From Lachnospiraceae bacterium (GTDB lineage: Bacteria; Bacillota; Clostridia; Lachnospirales; Lachnospiraceae), in contig JAJQEO010000107.1 in assembly GCA_021201665.1 (NCBI GenBank), positions 1 to 54,415 of the forward strand: 54,415 nt of DNA. Reading direction: 5' to 3'. Made by a program: the position numbers and the translations under genes. Each line of letters begins with the position of its first letter. Within the stretch, counting starts at the first letter, position 1. This document shows, in pieces, positions 6,633 to 15,700 of this stretch. The notes under the pieces are model-generated. The model was not told the origin of the DNA and searched no databases. It worked only from the letters and a program-made list of their open reading frames with translations.

Positions 6633-8351
6633 CTATTTCCTGCTACGCGGCTTTACCGGCCTGGTGCGTTTTACAGCAGGATTCTTCTTTTGTCTGCCGC
6701 TCCTGGTTTTCTCCTGCTGCTGCATCTGCGGCCCGGTTTTCTCCTGATGCTGTTGTATCTCCGATCCGGTTTTCTTCTGATATTGCTGCATCTCCGGTCC
6801 GATTTTCTCCTGATGTTGCTGCATCTCTGGTCTATTTTTTTCCTGGTTCCTCGCAGCATCCTCCTCCTTACTGACAAAAGATTGTGTGTCGGAATCGTAC
6901 CTGCTTCGAAGGTCTGCTCCATTTATCTTCTCCCTGGTAATGGTTCCGGCGTCATTATTATAAAACACATCATATTCCTGATTGTTCTGCAGCTGCACGG
7001 TCAGGTTTTTTCTGTCTGAGGATAATTCACATTCCGAGTAGGGGAATTCGACATAACGTTCCTTTCCATCTTCAAGAAATGTCACGTAATAAGTGTCCCG
7101 GATGCCAAGTTCCCCCATATCACCAATCGTACCTGTAATTGTAAGCTCGGCACTCGAAGACGTTGCAGGAATGGGCACTTCGTGCGGTGCCTGTGGTTCT
7201 TTCGATACAGGCTCTTCCAAGTGTATTTCTGATTCTTTTTCACCGTCAAGCAATGCAGTCCTTGCAAGGCCGGGGGCATCTGCTTCTCTGTCTTCTGTTT
7301 TTCTTTCATCCATTTCTCTTCTTTCCATCTTTTCAATATCCATCTCCACATTCAGCCCTCTGTTGTGCGCCAGATTTTTCAGCCGTTCATTTTCTGTCCG
7401 GATATCCGGTTTTCTCATTGCCTCCGCCACCTCCAGACCAGAGGACAATTCCATAGCCCCATTCTTCATGTTGACCACCTGGTACATCCGTTCTTCGTAA
7501 ATCGCCGCCCGGTACGCGACTCCATCCCTGCCAGTCATCTGGTACTGGTCTGAATTGGGAATAATCACCGTGTGGATTCCATCCGGCATTTCGTACATCG
7601 CCCATTTCTCATGACGCTTCAGCGGAGTTTTAGTTATCCAGGAAATGTTCCCCTTTTCTGTTACCTGTTCATCATGGCGGACGAGATTGTACTGCACCGT
7701 TGGTGATGTAATCGGCAGCTCCGCATATTCCTTTGCCGGGTGTCTGACCGGCTCCCGCCTCCTTCCCCAGACGCGCAGCGGCCATGCTGTCCGCGCAGGG
7801 CTTTCCTGCATGGTTAAATACCCTACCGTTTGCCGCACTCCGATCTGTCTCCGCTCCTGAATTGCTTCATTCGCTGACCGGGACAGCTCCCGCATTTCCG
7901 GCGTTTCTCTCCCATTGCGGTCAATCCCGCTTCTGGCATAATCCTCCGCGCTGATTGGGCCGACCTTGACATCCCTGTATCTCCCGGCATTGTGGTCGAG
8001 CAAAAATGCCTTAAATTTTGCCGAGTCCGATGGGGAAATCACATACTGGGTGCGCCCGTCTCCGCCGCACAGATCCGGAAGACGCGCTAAAAGTATCCCA
8101 TGATCTTCCATTTCTTTCTCGATATGCTGCAGTAAGACTTTATCCTCTGTCGACGCATTGATGAACATAAAATCGTCACCCTTGATATTCCGGAAACGGT
8201 TGAGCGTTGTCGCTCCCTTCCATTTTGCCAGATAAATGGTATTCATCAGCTTCAGGATCATCATTGTCAGCTGTGTCGTTATTTTGCCAATCCAGTACGC
8301 GCTTTTTCCTGTGACAATCACAATCTGGCAGGCATCCTGTACTTCACTCAT
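6633..8351 (-). CDS. PcfB/DUF3801-family conjugation protein
   Basis: A 572-residue protein. The N-terminal part (VTGKSAYWIGKITTQLTMMILKLMNTIYLAKWKG, then EDKVLLQHIEKEMEDHGILLARLPDL, then TQYVISPSDSAKFKAFL) matches PcfB/DUF3801. In known systems this partner helps the coupling protein recognise the relaxosome. The middle (about residues 220-430) is a longer region with Glu-rich linkers and a beta-rich domain. The last about 70 residues contain 11-residue repeats of the EKTGPEMQQHQ type and a very basic end. The start ATG has a GGGGGAAG site. It overlaps the SpoVG-like gene by 4 bp, indicating translational coupling. Confidence 0.85.
   Translation of the reverse strand: MSEVQDACQIVIVTGKSAYWIGKITTQLTMMILKLMNTIYLAKWKGATTLNRFRNIKGDDFMFINASTEDKVLLQHIEKEMEDHGILLARLPDLCGGDGRTQYVISPSDSAKFKAFLLDHNAGRYRDVKVGPISAEDYARSGIDRNGRETPEMRELSRSANEAIQERRQIGVRQTVGYLTMQESPARTAWPLRVWGRRREPVRHPAKEYAELPITSPTVQYNLVRHDEQVTEKGNISWITKTPLKRHEKWAMYEMPDGIHTVIIPNSDQYQMTGRDGVAYRAAIYEERMYQVVNMKNGAMELSSGLEVAEAMRKPDIRTENERLKNLAHNRGLNVEMDIEKMERREMDERKTEDREADAPGLARTALLDGEKESEIHLEEPVSKEPQAPHEVPIPATSSSAELTITGTIGDMGELGIRDTYYVTFLEDGKERYVEFPYSECELSSDRKNLTVQLQNNQEYDVFYNNDAGTITREKINGADLRSRYDSDTQSFVSKEEDAARNQEKNRPEMQQHQEKIGPEMQQYQKKTGSEIQQHQEKTGPQMQQQEKTRSGRQKKNPAVKRTRPVKPRSRK
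6705..6845 (-). repeat. 33-bp tandem repeat coding for Gln-rich 11-aa units
   Basis: Four to five diverged copies of a 33-bp unit encode EKxGPEMQQHQ-like peptides at the end of the PcfB-like protein. The unit keeps frame, so copy number can change without breaking the protein. It is likely a flexible, Gln-rich linker before the basic C-terminus. Confidence 0.8.
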
Positions 8352-8947
8352 ATGCTCTTCCCCCTTTGTTGCCGCGTTTTTGAAAAATGCCTTTCAGCAA
8401 AGTCAGGATAGTTTTTAAGTTTCTCCGCATATACCTCACTGACTTTCCGGCAGATGACATCATCAAACAAGTATCCGCCGATGTCAATCAGGCTGTGCCA
8501 TTTGTCATCCTTGTCTCCTTTATAGGACGGATAAAGCAGCCGGATTCCATATTCATTATCCGCTTTATAAATCTGGATATCCTTGATTGTAATGGCATTC
8601 TCATAGGTCAGCGTAGCATAGCCAAGCAGATCCTTTTTCACATATATTATTACAGAGACATCCAGATTCGGCGCATAATTGTCCCGGCATAATGCATCTT
8701 TGATACTCTTTCCCACCGCAAGGTCAATCTCCTTTTTCATTTCGCTGCTGACTTCGAACACATCTTTCCAACCCATCTCGCCTGTTTTTCTGCGCGGCAA
8801 AAAAATAACGGGCTTCTCCGTCCCGTCATTTTGCTTAATCAGCCGAACAATAACTTCCTGAATAATAAACAGGCCGTCTATCGTCACCGTCCCGGCTGCC
8901 ATAATCCCATTTTTTTCAATGATCTTCATATCCGCCTGGATATCCAT
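8348..8947 (-). CDS. SpoVG-like protein with two SpoVG-type domains
   Basis: The preferred start is ATG 8947, preceded by GGGGAGGTGGAG. The upstream extension to 9088 is compositionally a shadow of the preceding frame. The 199-residue product contains a SpoVG-like unit at about residues 1-60 (MKIIEKNGIMAAGTVTIDG..IIQEVIVRLI, then KPVIFLPRRK). A second similar unit is at about 103-150 (GYATLTYENAITIKDIQIY..NEYGIRLLYPSYK). SpoVG proteins bind nucleic acid and regulate gene expression; ICE copies probably act on element genes or DNA. It lies in the operon just ahead of the PcfB-like gene. Confidence 0.75.
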   Translation of the reverse strand: MDIQADMKIIEKNGIMAAGTVTIDGLFIIQEVIVRLIKQNDGTEKPVIFLPRRKTGEMGWKDVFEVSSEMKKEIDLAVGKSIKDALCRDNYAPNLDVSVIIYVKKDLLGYATLTYENAITIKDIQIYKADNEYGIRLLYPSYKGDKDDKWHSLIDIGGYLFDDVICRKVSEVYAEKLKNYPDFAERHFSKTRQQRGKSI

Positions 8948-9281
8948 TTCTGTCTCCACCTCCCCGTTCTTTGCCTCCCAGTTCTCCGCTTCCCAGTTCT
9001 CCGCTTTCCTGTGCGGATAAATCTTCGATACGCGAAAAATACCCTGCAGCCTCCTCCGGCGGAATCTTTTCAAAATAATCCGCGCCATACTTTCGCTCGA
9101 TGGACGGCTGCAAAAGCTAATCCAACATCGCTGTCCACGCCGCCTGCTCCTTCTCCCGTTTCTCTTTTATCCGTTTTTTCAGATCCGTATCTTTTTCCCT
9201 CAGCTTTTTCAGCTGCTCTTCCGCTTTCTGTATCTGCCCAGCCAGCTTCTCCTGCTGTTTCCCCATTTCCATCTTCATCAT
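8916..9281 (-). pseudogene. Small coiled-coil ICE gene split by an in-frame amber codon
   Basis: A frame starting at ATG 9281 (GAGAGGATG context) encodes 54 residues of charged coiled coil, ending REKEQAAWTAMLD, then TAG at 9117-9119. The same frame stays open for another 66 codons (LLQPSIERKYGADYFEKIPPEEAAGYF..). That stretch looks like real protein rather than shadow sequence. The whole would be an about 120-residue protein similar in style to small DUF3847-like ICE proteins. A single C-to-T change (CAG to TAG) would explain the interruption. Alternatives are amber readthrough or two short genes. The second part ends in Gly/Glu-rich repeats that overlap the SpoVG-like start. Confidence 0.55.
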
Positions 9282-9321
9282 CCTCTCTCAATTTTCAGGG
9301 GAGATTATTAATACAATCTTC

Positions 9322-9405
9322 CCCTGATGACGCACTGTGATGTAGAGTGTTGCAACCACCAGTCCCTGATGGTGCTCTGTAACGTAGAGTGTTGCAACTA
9401 CCTGC
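9322..9405. repeat. Two 42-bp direct repeats with palindromic cores
   Basis: Two copies about 42 bp apart share CCCTGATG..GC.CTGT.A.GTAGAGTG and the perfect palindrome GTTGCAAC. They occupy the gap between the DUF5688 gene and the coiled-coil gene (9282-9466). The repeats can fold as hairpins (CTCT..AGAG, CACCA..TGGTG) and may be a protein-binding or RNA-processing site. A frame running through them has no ribosome binding site. Confidence 0.7.
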
Positions 9406-9466
9406 CACTGATAAGCCGGAATCCCAATTTTGCCAAAGTTTGCCGGAGATTGTTCTTAAGCGCCTG

Positions 9467-10618
9467 CTATCTCCCTGCACGTTTCTTCATCATTCTTCTC
9501 TGCTGCTCCGTTTTTACCGCCTGGGAAAGCCCGTCTGCACCCACGGCTGAATGTGAATTGTTGCAAATATCATCCGTCAGCCCCAGTGTTTCCGGCTTTA
9601 GTACATCGTCTTTATTCACCTCCAGCAGCTTATAATTCTGTGCCAGAGCCGGTGCATATAAAATCTTACTGACGGGATCGTATTCATGGACAAAATCAGA
9701 AAGCTGTTCATCCAGCGCAACAATTTCTGCATTTACATTTTCTATAATCTCATCCATCTCCCTGTCTGTTATATTGTTCTTTGGATAAATTAACAGCTCA
9801 TGCACGGAAGAGGGTATCATATAGAAGCCATCCGGACACATGGCGGATACCTGGTCTAAAACCCCAGGATAGAACAAGACACTTGCCCCGCGAAACAGTT
9901 CCTGGTTTGACAATACAATCAGTCCGCTGTTGCCGAGTCCCATCACACCCATAGGATTCTCCAGCATATCCGGCACATCTATTCCGAGCATTTTCTCTAA
10001 CACACTTCCCATGTCGTTTATCTGTACCGGATAACGTGATTCCGAATTTTTCAAAGCCTGGGCATGGAGTTCTTCAGTTGTCACTCCGTACCGGGCTTTC
10101 ATCTCGTTTGTTACCGGAGCCGAAAATCTGCCGTTTTCGCCTCGTCCTATCTCAATCTTATAGATAGCTGCGATATCCCCCATTTTTAAATGCGGACGGT
10201 GGGCAAGCATCTCCGCGTTTTTGGTGCATCCAGCCGTATCCAGGATTATGTTGTCCTTCGCATACTCCCAGTTATCTACCATTTTCCCTATGTCCGGGAC
10301 ATTATTTCTGCCAAATGCAATGACATCCTTCTTCTGCACATCATGCTGAACCTGCAAATCGGAAATCTGGTTCATCAGCTGCGGCAATTTCCTGCCTTCT
10401 TTGTAGAGAGTGTAGAAATCATCCAGATAAATCACAGGTGCCACATTCTCATCAGGTGCCTTGATGGTAAACGCCATTTTCGGCCCGGTCGCTTTGTATG
10501 TTTCGGAAACATCAATATCCCAATCCTGATAAGATTCCGGAAGATAGTCTTTTATATTCATTTCCACATACTCACAGAATTCGTTTAAATCCATGTCTTC
10601 ATTCATTCGGTCACTCAT
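9467..10618 (-). CDS. DUF5688-family ICE protein
   Basis: This 383-residue soluble protein begins MSDRMNEDMDLNEFCEYVEMNIKDYLPE and has segments typical of DUF5688: TGPKMAFTIKAPDENVAPVIYLDDFYTLYKEG, then GVMGLGNSGLIVLSNQELF.., then GFYMIPSSVHELLIYPKN. The family is common in Clostridial mobile elements and has no proven function. The start ATG follows GGAGAGGAAGAG and overlaps the previous gene by 8 bp. The C-terminus is basic (RRMMKKRAGR). Confidence 0.85.
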   Translation of the reverse strand: MSDRMNEDMDLNEFCEYVEMNIKDYLPESYQDWDIDVSETYKATGPKMAFTIKAPDENVAPVIYLDDFYTLYKEGRKLPQLMNQISDLQVQHDVQKKDVIAFGRNNVPDIGKMVDNWEYAKDNIILDTAGCTKNAEMLAHRPHLKMGDIAAIYKIEIGRGENGRFSAPVTNEMKARYGVTTEELHAQALKNSESRYPVQINDMGSVLEKMLGIDVPDMLENPMGVMGLGNSGLIVLSNQELFRGASVLFYPGVLDQVSAMCPDGFYMIPSSVHELLIYPKNNITDREMDEIIENVNAEIVALDEQLSDFVHEYDPVSKILYAPALAQNYKLLEVNKDDVLKPETLGLTDDICNNSHSAVGADGLSQAVKTEQQRRMMKKRAGR

Positions 10619-10823
10619 TCTCTTCCTCTCCTTCCGCTGATTTTTCCGGTCTGATTGATTCTCTGACTGGCTCTTCTGACTCCTCCGGCTTTCCTGACTT
10701 CCCCGGCTTATCCGGCTTCTCGAAATCCATACGTTCCTGCTGCATTTTCATCAGCGCATCCGAATACGCATAAATTCTGGTCTCCCGTTTCACTGTTTTT
10801 TCTGTGAATTCACAAATAATCAT
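10611..10823 (-). CDS. Small acidic-tailed ICE protein, 70 aa
   Basis: ATG 10823 has a perfect AGGAGG site 6 nt upstream. The product starts MIICEFTEKTVKRETRIYAYSDALMKMQQERMDF and continues into a Pro/Glu/Lys-rich disordered tail (KPDKPGKSGKPEESEEP). The frame is open further upstream, but that part is a shadow of the neighbouring gene. It overlaps the DUF5688 start by 8 bp. Function unknown. Confidence 0.65.
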   Translation of the reverse strand: MIICEFTEKTVKRETRIYAYSDALMKMQQERMDFEKPDKPGKSGKPEESEEPVRESIRPEKSAEGEEENE

Positions 10824-10842
10824 ATTGCATCCTCCTGCTTTT

Positions 10843-12426
10843 CTAAAGTGCTTTATTTTTATGTTTTTTCTGACACTGTTCTGTGTTTCGTCCCGTTTTC
10901 TGCTCTGATTTCTCTTTTGATTTTTGATCCGGTCTCTGTTCCGTTCTCTCCTGCTGTAGGTTTCGCCCCCGCTGTTCTTCTGCCAATAGTGCTTCCTGAC
11001 TTCTGGCATATCCTGTCAGCATCTGCCGCTCCCACACAAAATCCGGCAGTTCCGTAAAACCGACACTGTCCACATACCAGGCTTTCGTCTTTCCATTCTG
11101 GTTCATCAGGATCACATCACTCACCGAAAGGGAATGGCCTTTAAAATCTTCTGGGAGCGCCAGGTTAAACCGTTCAAAAATCATATCCAGCGTTTCCACT
11201 TCAGAAAGAGTCTCTGTCTTCGAAAGATTGCTGACATAGATCAGATCGTAATCAGCACCGTTCACCTTGTGGTTCAGCTTTTGTAAAAGCTTCGTGCCTT
11301 CAAATATATACGAGCGGCCCGCACTATCCCGGTTAATCTGGTAGATTCCAAAAGAATCCGCCTTGCCATTCAGGAGCATAGTCTCTACCGGTCTCTGCTC
11401 CATGCGCTTTACTTCTGCCCGGAACAGATTGATGAAGCCATCCAATACAGCCGGATGGCTTGTCACAAGAGTGTGGGGCTGAACCAGCTGGACCGGATTT
11501 GATTTATCCATTTTTGCAGCCATTTGGGGGCAGGTTTCTACTGCCCACCTTTTGTTCTCCCATGAAAATCTGCCGTCATAGCTTTTATACAACACCGTGG
11601 AAGCCAGTACAAAAGCAACACGCTCCGTTCCAAATTTATCCATCACGGGAACCACAGCTTTATCGTTCAGCCTCATCCCGTCAAAATTGTTACGGATTGC
11701 TTCCTCTATCGCCGTGCCACAGTCATCGTTCAGCCGATTCGATGAGCGAAGCTTCTCCATCTCCCCATGTTCCAGCGCATAAGAAAAGCTTTCTTTATAC
11801 AGAGGTGGATAAATTACAGGTATTTCCTCTTCTGACCGATTTTCATTTTTTTCTTTAACGTCCTTCATCTCTGACATCCTTTCTTTTTTCGCAGGTACAT
11901 ATCTCCTGTGGCAGCTGTAGGCAAGTCCGGACCTGCACATATCCCGCAGCCAGTCGTCAAACTGCGCGTACTCCTTCCTGTCAATAATCGTCTCATAGAC
12001 CTGCTCCATCTCTTCTTTTGTAAAGAGCCGATCCGCCAGATCCGGATGCGTTTCCCTCACATCCTCGGCGAAGCGGAAATAATCCCTGTAATAATTATCA
12101 AAGGTGTCGAGATCTTCACGCTTCCGGAATGTCACGTAAGCTCTGTCCTTCACAAAAGCTACAGCTTCATAGAACTTCGTTTCGCTGACAATCCATGTAA
12201 TCGCTTCCTTCAGGACATCCAGCGACTGACATGAAAAATAATGTCCATAAATACGTCCATCCGCCGAATAAATATCAACAGAAAACCAATAGTCAGATTC
12301 TGAGAAATCAACACAGTCTGCATATTGATAGCCCTTTTCCAATCCATGATCCTTTACCGTTTCAAGTTCAGCCAGTTGATCTTCCTCATACTCCAATAAC
12401 ATTTCAAAAAAATTCTGCGGTGTCAT
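10843..12426 (-). CDS. DUF3849 and YodL domain protein
   Basis: About 527 residues, starting at ATG 12426 with AAAGG 9 nt upstream; ATG 12435 is the alternative. A central block (PPLYKESFSYALEHGEMEKLRSSNRLNDDCGTAIEEAIRNNFDG, about residues 210-255) is DUF3849. A later block (FGIYQINRD..SYIFEGTKLLQKL, YDLIYVSNLS, LDMIFERFNLALPEDFKGHSLSVSDVIL) is a YodL-type domain. Both domains are frequent in large ICE proteins and are of unknown function. The C-terminus is Gln/Lys-rich and disordered. It sits in the operon directly after the 89-residue gene at 12432. Confidence 0.85.
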   Translation of the reverse strand: MTPQNFFEMLLEYEEDQLAELETVKDHGLEKGYQYADCVDFSESDYWFSVDIYSADGRIYGHYFSCQSLDVLKEAITWIVSETKFYEAVAFVKDRAYVTFRKREDLDTFDNYYRDYFRFAEDVRETHPDLADRLFTKEEMEQVYETIIDRKEYAQFDDWLRDMCRSGLAYSCHRRYVPAKKERMSEMKDVKEKNENRSEEEIPVIYPPLYKESFSYALEHGEMEKLRSSNRLNDDCGTAIEEAIRNNFDGMRLNDKAVVPVMDKFGTERVAFVLASTVLYKSYDGRFSWENKRWAVETCPQMAAKMDKSNPVQLVQPHTLVTSHPAVLDGFINLFRAEVKRMEQRPVETMLLNGKADSFGIYQINRDSAGRSYIFEGTKLLQKLNHKVNGADYDLIYVSNLSKTETLSEVETLDMIFERFNLALPEDFKGHSLSVSDVILMNQNGKTKAWYVDSVGFTELPDFVWERQMLTGYARSQEALLAEEQRGRNLQQERTEQRPDQKSKEKSEQKTGRNTEQCQKKHKNKAL

Positions 12427-12431
12427 GCTTC

Positions 12432-12701
12432 TCATCCTTTCATATTCTCCGACAGGCCGGAGAAACCTCCCCTACCCACTTCATCCTGCCGCCAGACGCG
12501 AGTTCTTAACGGGCAGTACGCTATCCTTTTATTGCTCTTATGGCGCAGCCTGTCTGTTTCCTGCTCTACCCTTCTGATCGCTACAGTAGCAGTCGGATCA
12601 GCATGGGTTGGCCGGTTCTCCCTGGCCGTAAACATTTCCTGCCTTTCATAAACCTCCTGCTTTGTAATCCAGTGGATAACCGGCTTGTATCCATTAGCCA
12701 T
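12432..12701 (-). CDS. Small ICE protein, 89 aa
   Basis: The start at ATG 12701 follows AAGGAGGGGATAAGG; upstream in-frame codons overlap unrelated sequence. The product (MANGYKPVIHWITKQEVYERQEMF) is basic and soluble with no recognisable domain. It lies between the giant ArdC/helicase gene and the DUF3849/YodL gene, with short spacing consistent with one operon. Confidence 0.65.
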   Translation of the reverse strand: MANGYKPVIHWITKQEVYERQEMFTARENRPTHADPTATVAIRRVEQETDRLRHKSNKRIAYCPLRTRVWRQDEVGRGGFSGLSENMKG

Positions 12702-12764
12702 CCTTATCCCCTCCTTCTCTCGTATAATAAGCACGCTTGCCGCCATTACTGTTACGCGCGGCAG

Positions 12765-15700
12765 TTACCTGTAAGCGTACATTTTTTGTTTTGTGTTCCT
12801 GAATCGGCTCTGATCCTGGCTTTGCCTGCTCTGATTGCTTTGGCTGTTTTGGACGCTCAGATTGCTTTGGGCGTTTTGACTGATTTGGCTGTTTTGACTG
12901 CTTTGGACGCTTTGCCTGTTTTGAATGCCTTGATTCCCCTGGTTCTGCGGCCAGCCTGGGGATTGTCCCGATTCGCTCCTCCCCGGAATGCTCCCTGCAG
13001 TAATCGGCTGATTCTTTTCGGTTCCTGCATAGGAGACAGGTGCCATCGGCGCTGTCTTTTCGCCCACACCGACCGCATCCATACTGTCTTTCTTGTCCAT
13101 ATTCAGAAGGGCGTTCAGTTCCGCAAGCCGCACAGATTTCTCTGCCAGTTCCTGCTCTTTCGGGAATGGTTTTTTCAGTTCTTCCTGCGCGTTCTGCATC
13201 TGCTGGCGCAGGTTCTCAAGCTTCTGCTCCGCCTCCGGCAGCTGTTTTTCTCCAATCGAAGTCAATGCGTGGTTGATACGTGTGATATTGCCGGTCGGAT
13301 CTTTTCCAAGCTCTACATAGTGTCTCCCACCGCTTTTTTGAAGTGTCAGTGTAAATTTTTGCGTAAGCATGACAAACCCGGCCTGCATGGAAAAGCCATG
13401 GTATTCCCCGATCACTCCATCCACACCCGCTGCCCTCATAGCGATAGCCGCGTTGATAATCGCCTCACCCGCTTCCTTATATTCTTTGTAGACCGTACCA
13501 TTGACCGTCATCGAAAAATGCTCCTTATCCAGTGCCGGAATCGCCGCCACCGCTTCGGCATCTGCTTTCAGGCCGACAATATACTGCTCGGTTGCCTTGA
13601 TTTCGCCCGGATATTTCTTTGCCACATCCGATTCCAGCTGATAGAACTGGCTTTTATAATTCGCCTTCAGGAGTTTCAGCTTGCTCACATCTACATCCAG
13701 CGACATCTTTTCCTTTATATAAGGGTTGCTTGTCGCGAGAGCTTTGATCTCCGCATAAGTCAAGGCCGTATCATCCACGTCTTCAGCGGAGCGAACCGGC
13801 GACTTTGAAGTCATGATCTGCGAAATAAATTTCTGCTTCGTCTCCAAAGTCTGCCAGCTGAATGCATCGAAGGTGCCTTCCGTGACATAACGGTAAATCT
13901 TTACTTTTTCGTTCTGGTTGCCCTGCCGGAGGATTCGGCCTTCGCGCTGTTCGAGGTCAGACGGTTTCCACGGCACATCCAGATGATGCAACGCGATCAG
14001 CCGGTCTTGGACGTTCGTACCGGCTCCCATTTTTGCGGTTGAGCCAACTAAAATACGGACCTGTCCGGTCCGCACTTTTTTAAATAATTCTTCTTTTTTT
14101 ACTTCTGTGTCAGCGTTATGGATGAACGCGATCTCCTCCGGAGGTACTCCTTTTGCGATCAGCTTATTACGCAGATCATCATAGACGTTGAAAGAGCCGT
14201 CCTTTTTCGGTGTAGAAAGATCGGAAAAAACAAGCTGGGTCAGCCGCTTTTCTTCCGTTTCTTTCCAGATTCCATAAATGTTATCAACGCAGCGGTTTAC
14301 CTTGCTGTTTTCATAGTCCGGGAGCATATCGTTCAGCAGCCGCTGATCCAGTGCCAGTTTTCTTCCATCGGTCGTTATCTTTAGCATATTATCGACCGAT
14401 GAATCTACGCTGCCGTTCCGAACCATATCCGCACGTTTGGAAAAAGTCTCCACCATCTCTTTTTGAATCTCGCTCGGCTGCAGCTTCTCATCTATAAACT
14501 CTGACTCCGGGACAGGAAGGTTCAACATATCCGCTGTCTGCACATCCGCACACTCCCGGAAAACGGAGATCAGTTCCGGCAGGTTATAAAAGCGGGCGAA
14601 CCTTGTTTTAGCACGATATCCTGTGCCTTCTGGCGACAATTCGATGGCGGTCACAGTCTCCCCAAAGGAAGCTGCCCAGGCATCGAAATTACCCAACCCC
14701 ATTTCTTGTAGTGTGTCATACTGCAAATATCGCATGATGGTATATAATTCCGACATCGTGTTGCTTATGGGTGTACCTGTAGCAAAAGTAACTCCCCTTC
14801 CGCCGGTAATCTCGTCCATATACTGGCATTTCATGAACATATCGGAAGATTTCTGTGCGTCCGTCTGCGCAATCCCGGCCACATTATTCATTTTTGTATA
14901 CAAAAATAGGTTCTTGTAATAATGTGACTCGTCTACAAATAATCTGTCAACTCCAAGTTGTTCAAAAGTGACCACATCATCCTTCCTGCTCTGGTCATTC
15001 AGTTTTGCCAGCTTTGCCTCCAGGGAACGCTTTGTCTTCTCCAGCTGTTTTACCGTGAAGCTGCGCTTTCCCATCCCGGATGCGTCAGCATCTGAAAGAG
15101 CGAGCATAATATCGTCGATCTGCCGCTCGATGGATGCCGCCTGTCTCTCAACGGAGAGAGGAATCCGTTCAAACTGGCTGTGCCCGATGATAATAGCGTC
15201 ATACTGCCCGGTTGCGATCCGCGAACAGAATTTTTTCCGGTTTGCCGGTTCAAAATCTTTTTTCGTTGCCACCAGAACATTCGCCCCCGGATAAAGCCGC
15301 AGGAAATCGCTTCCCCACTGCTGAGTCAGATGATTGGGTACGACAAACAGGCATTTCCGTGCCAGTCCCAGACGGATGCTCTCCATCGCCGCCGCGGTCA
15401 TCTCGAACGTTTTGCCAGCCCCAACGCAGTGTGCCAGGAGTGTGTTGTTTCCATATAAAATATGAGCCACAGCGTTCCTCTGGTGTTCCATCATCGTGAT
15501 CTCCGGATTCATCCCAACAAACTGGATATGACTTCCGTCATACTCACGCGGACGAATGGAGTTGAACAGGGTATTGTAAGTCCTGCAGATTTCCTCCCGC
15601 CTACCCATGTCACGGAAGATCCAGTCCTTAAATTCATCTTTGAGCAGCTCCTGTTTCTGCTGCGCAAGCGTAGTTTCGTTTTGATTCAGGACACGTTTTT

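Noticed and set aside
8948..9088. N-terminal extension of the SpoVG-like protein
   Set aside because: Composition (many Arg and Trp) is that of a shadow frame. The overlapping frame encodes the second half of the amber-split gene, and a good ribosome binding site precedes 8947.
9295..9480. 61-codon frame across the 42-bp repeats
   Set aside because: It begins at GTG with no ribosome binding site and overlaps the DUF5688 3' end. The repeat in the protein only reflects that 42 is divisible by 3.
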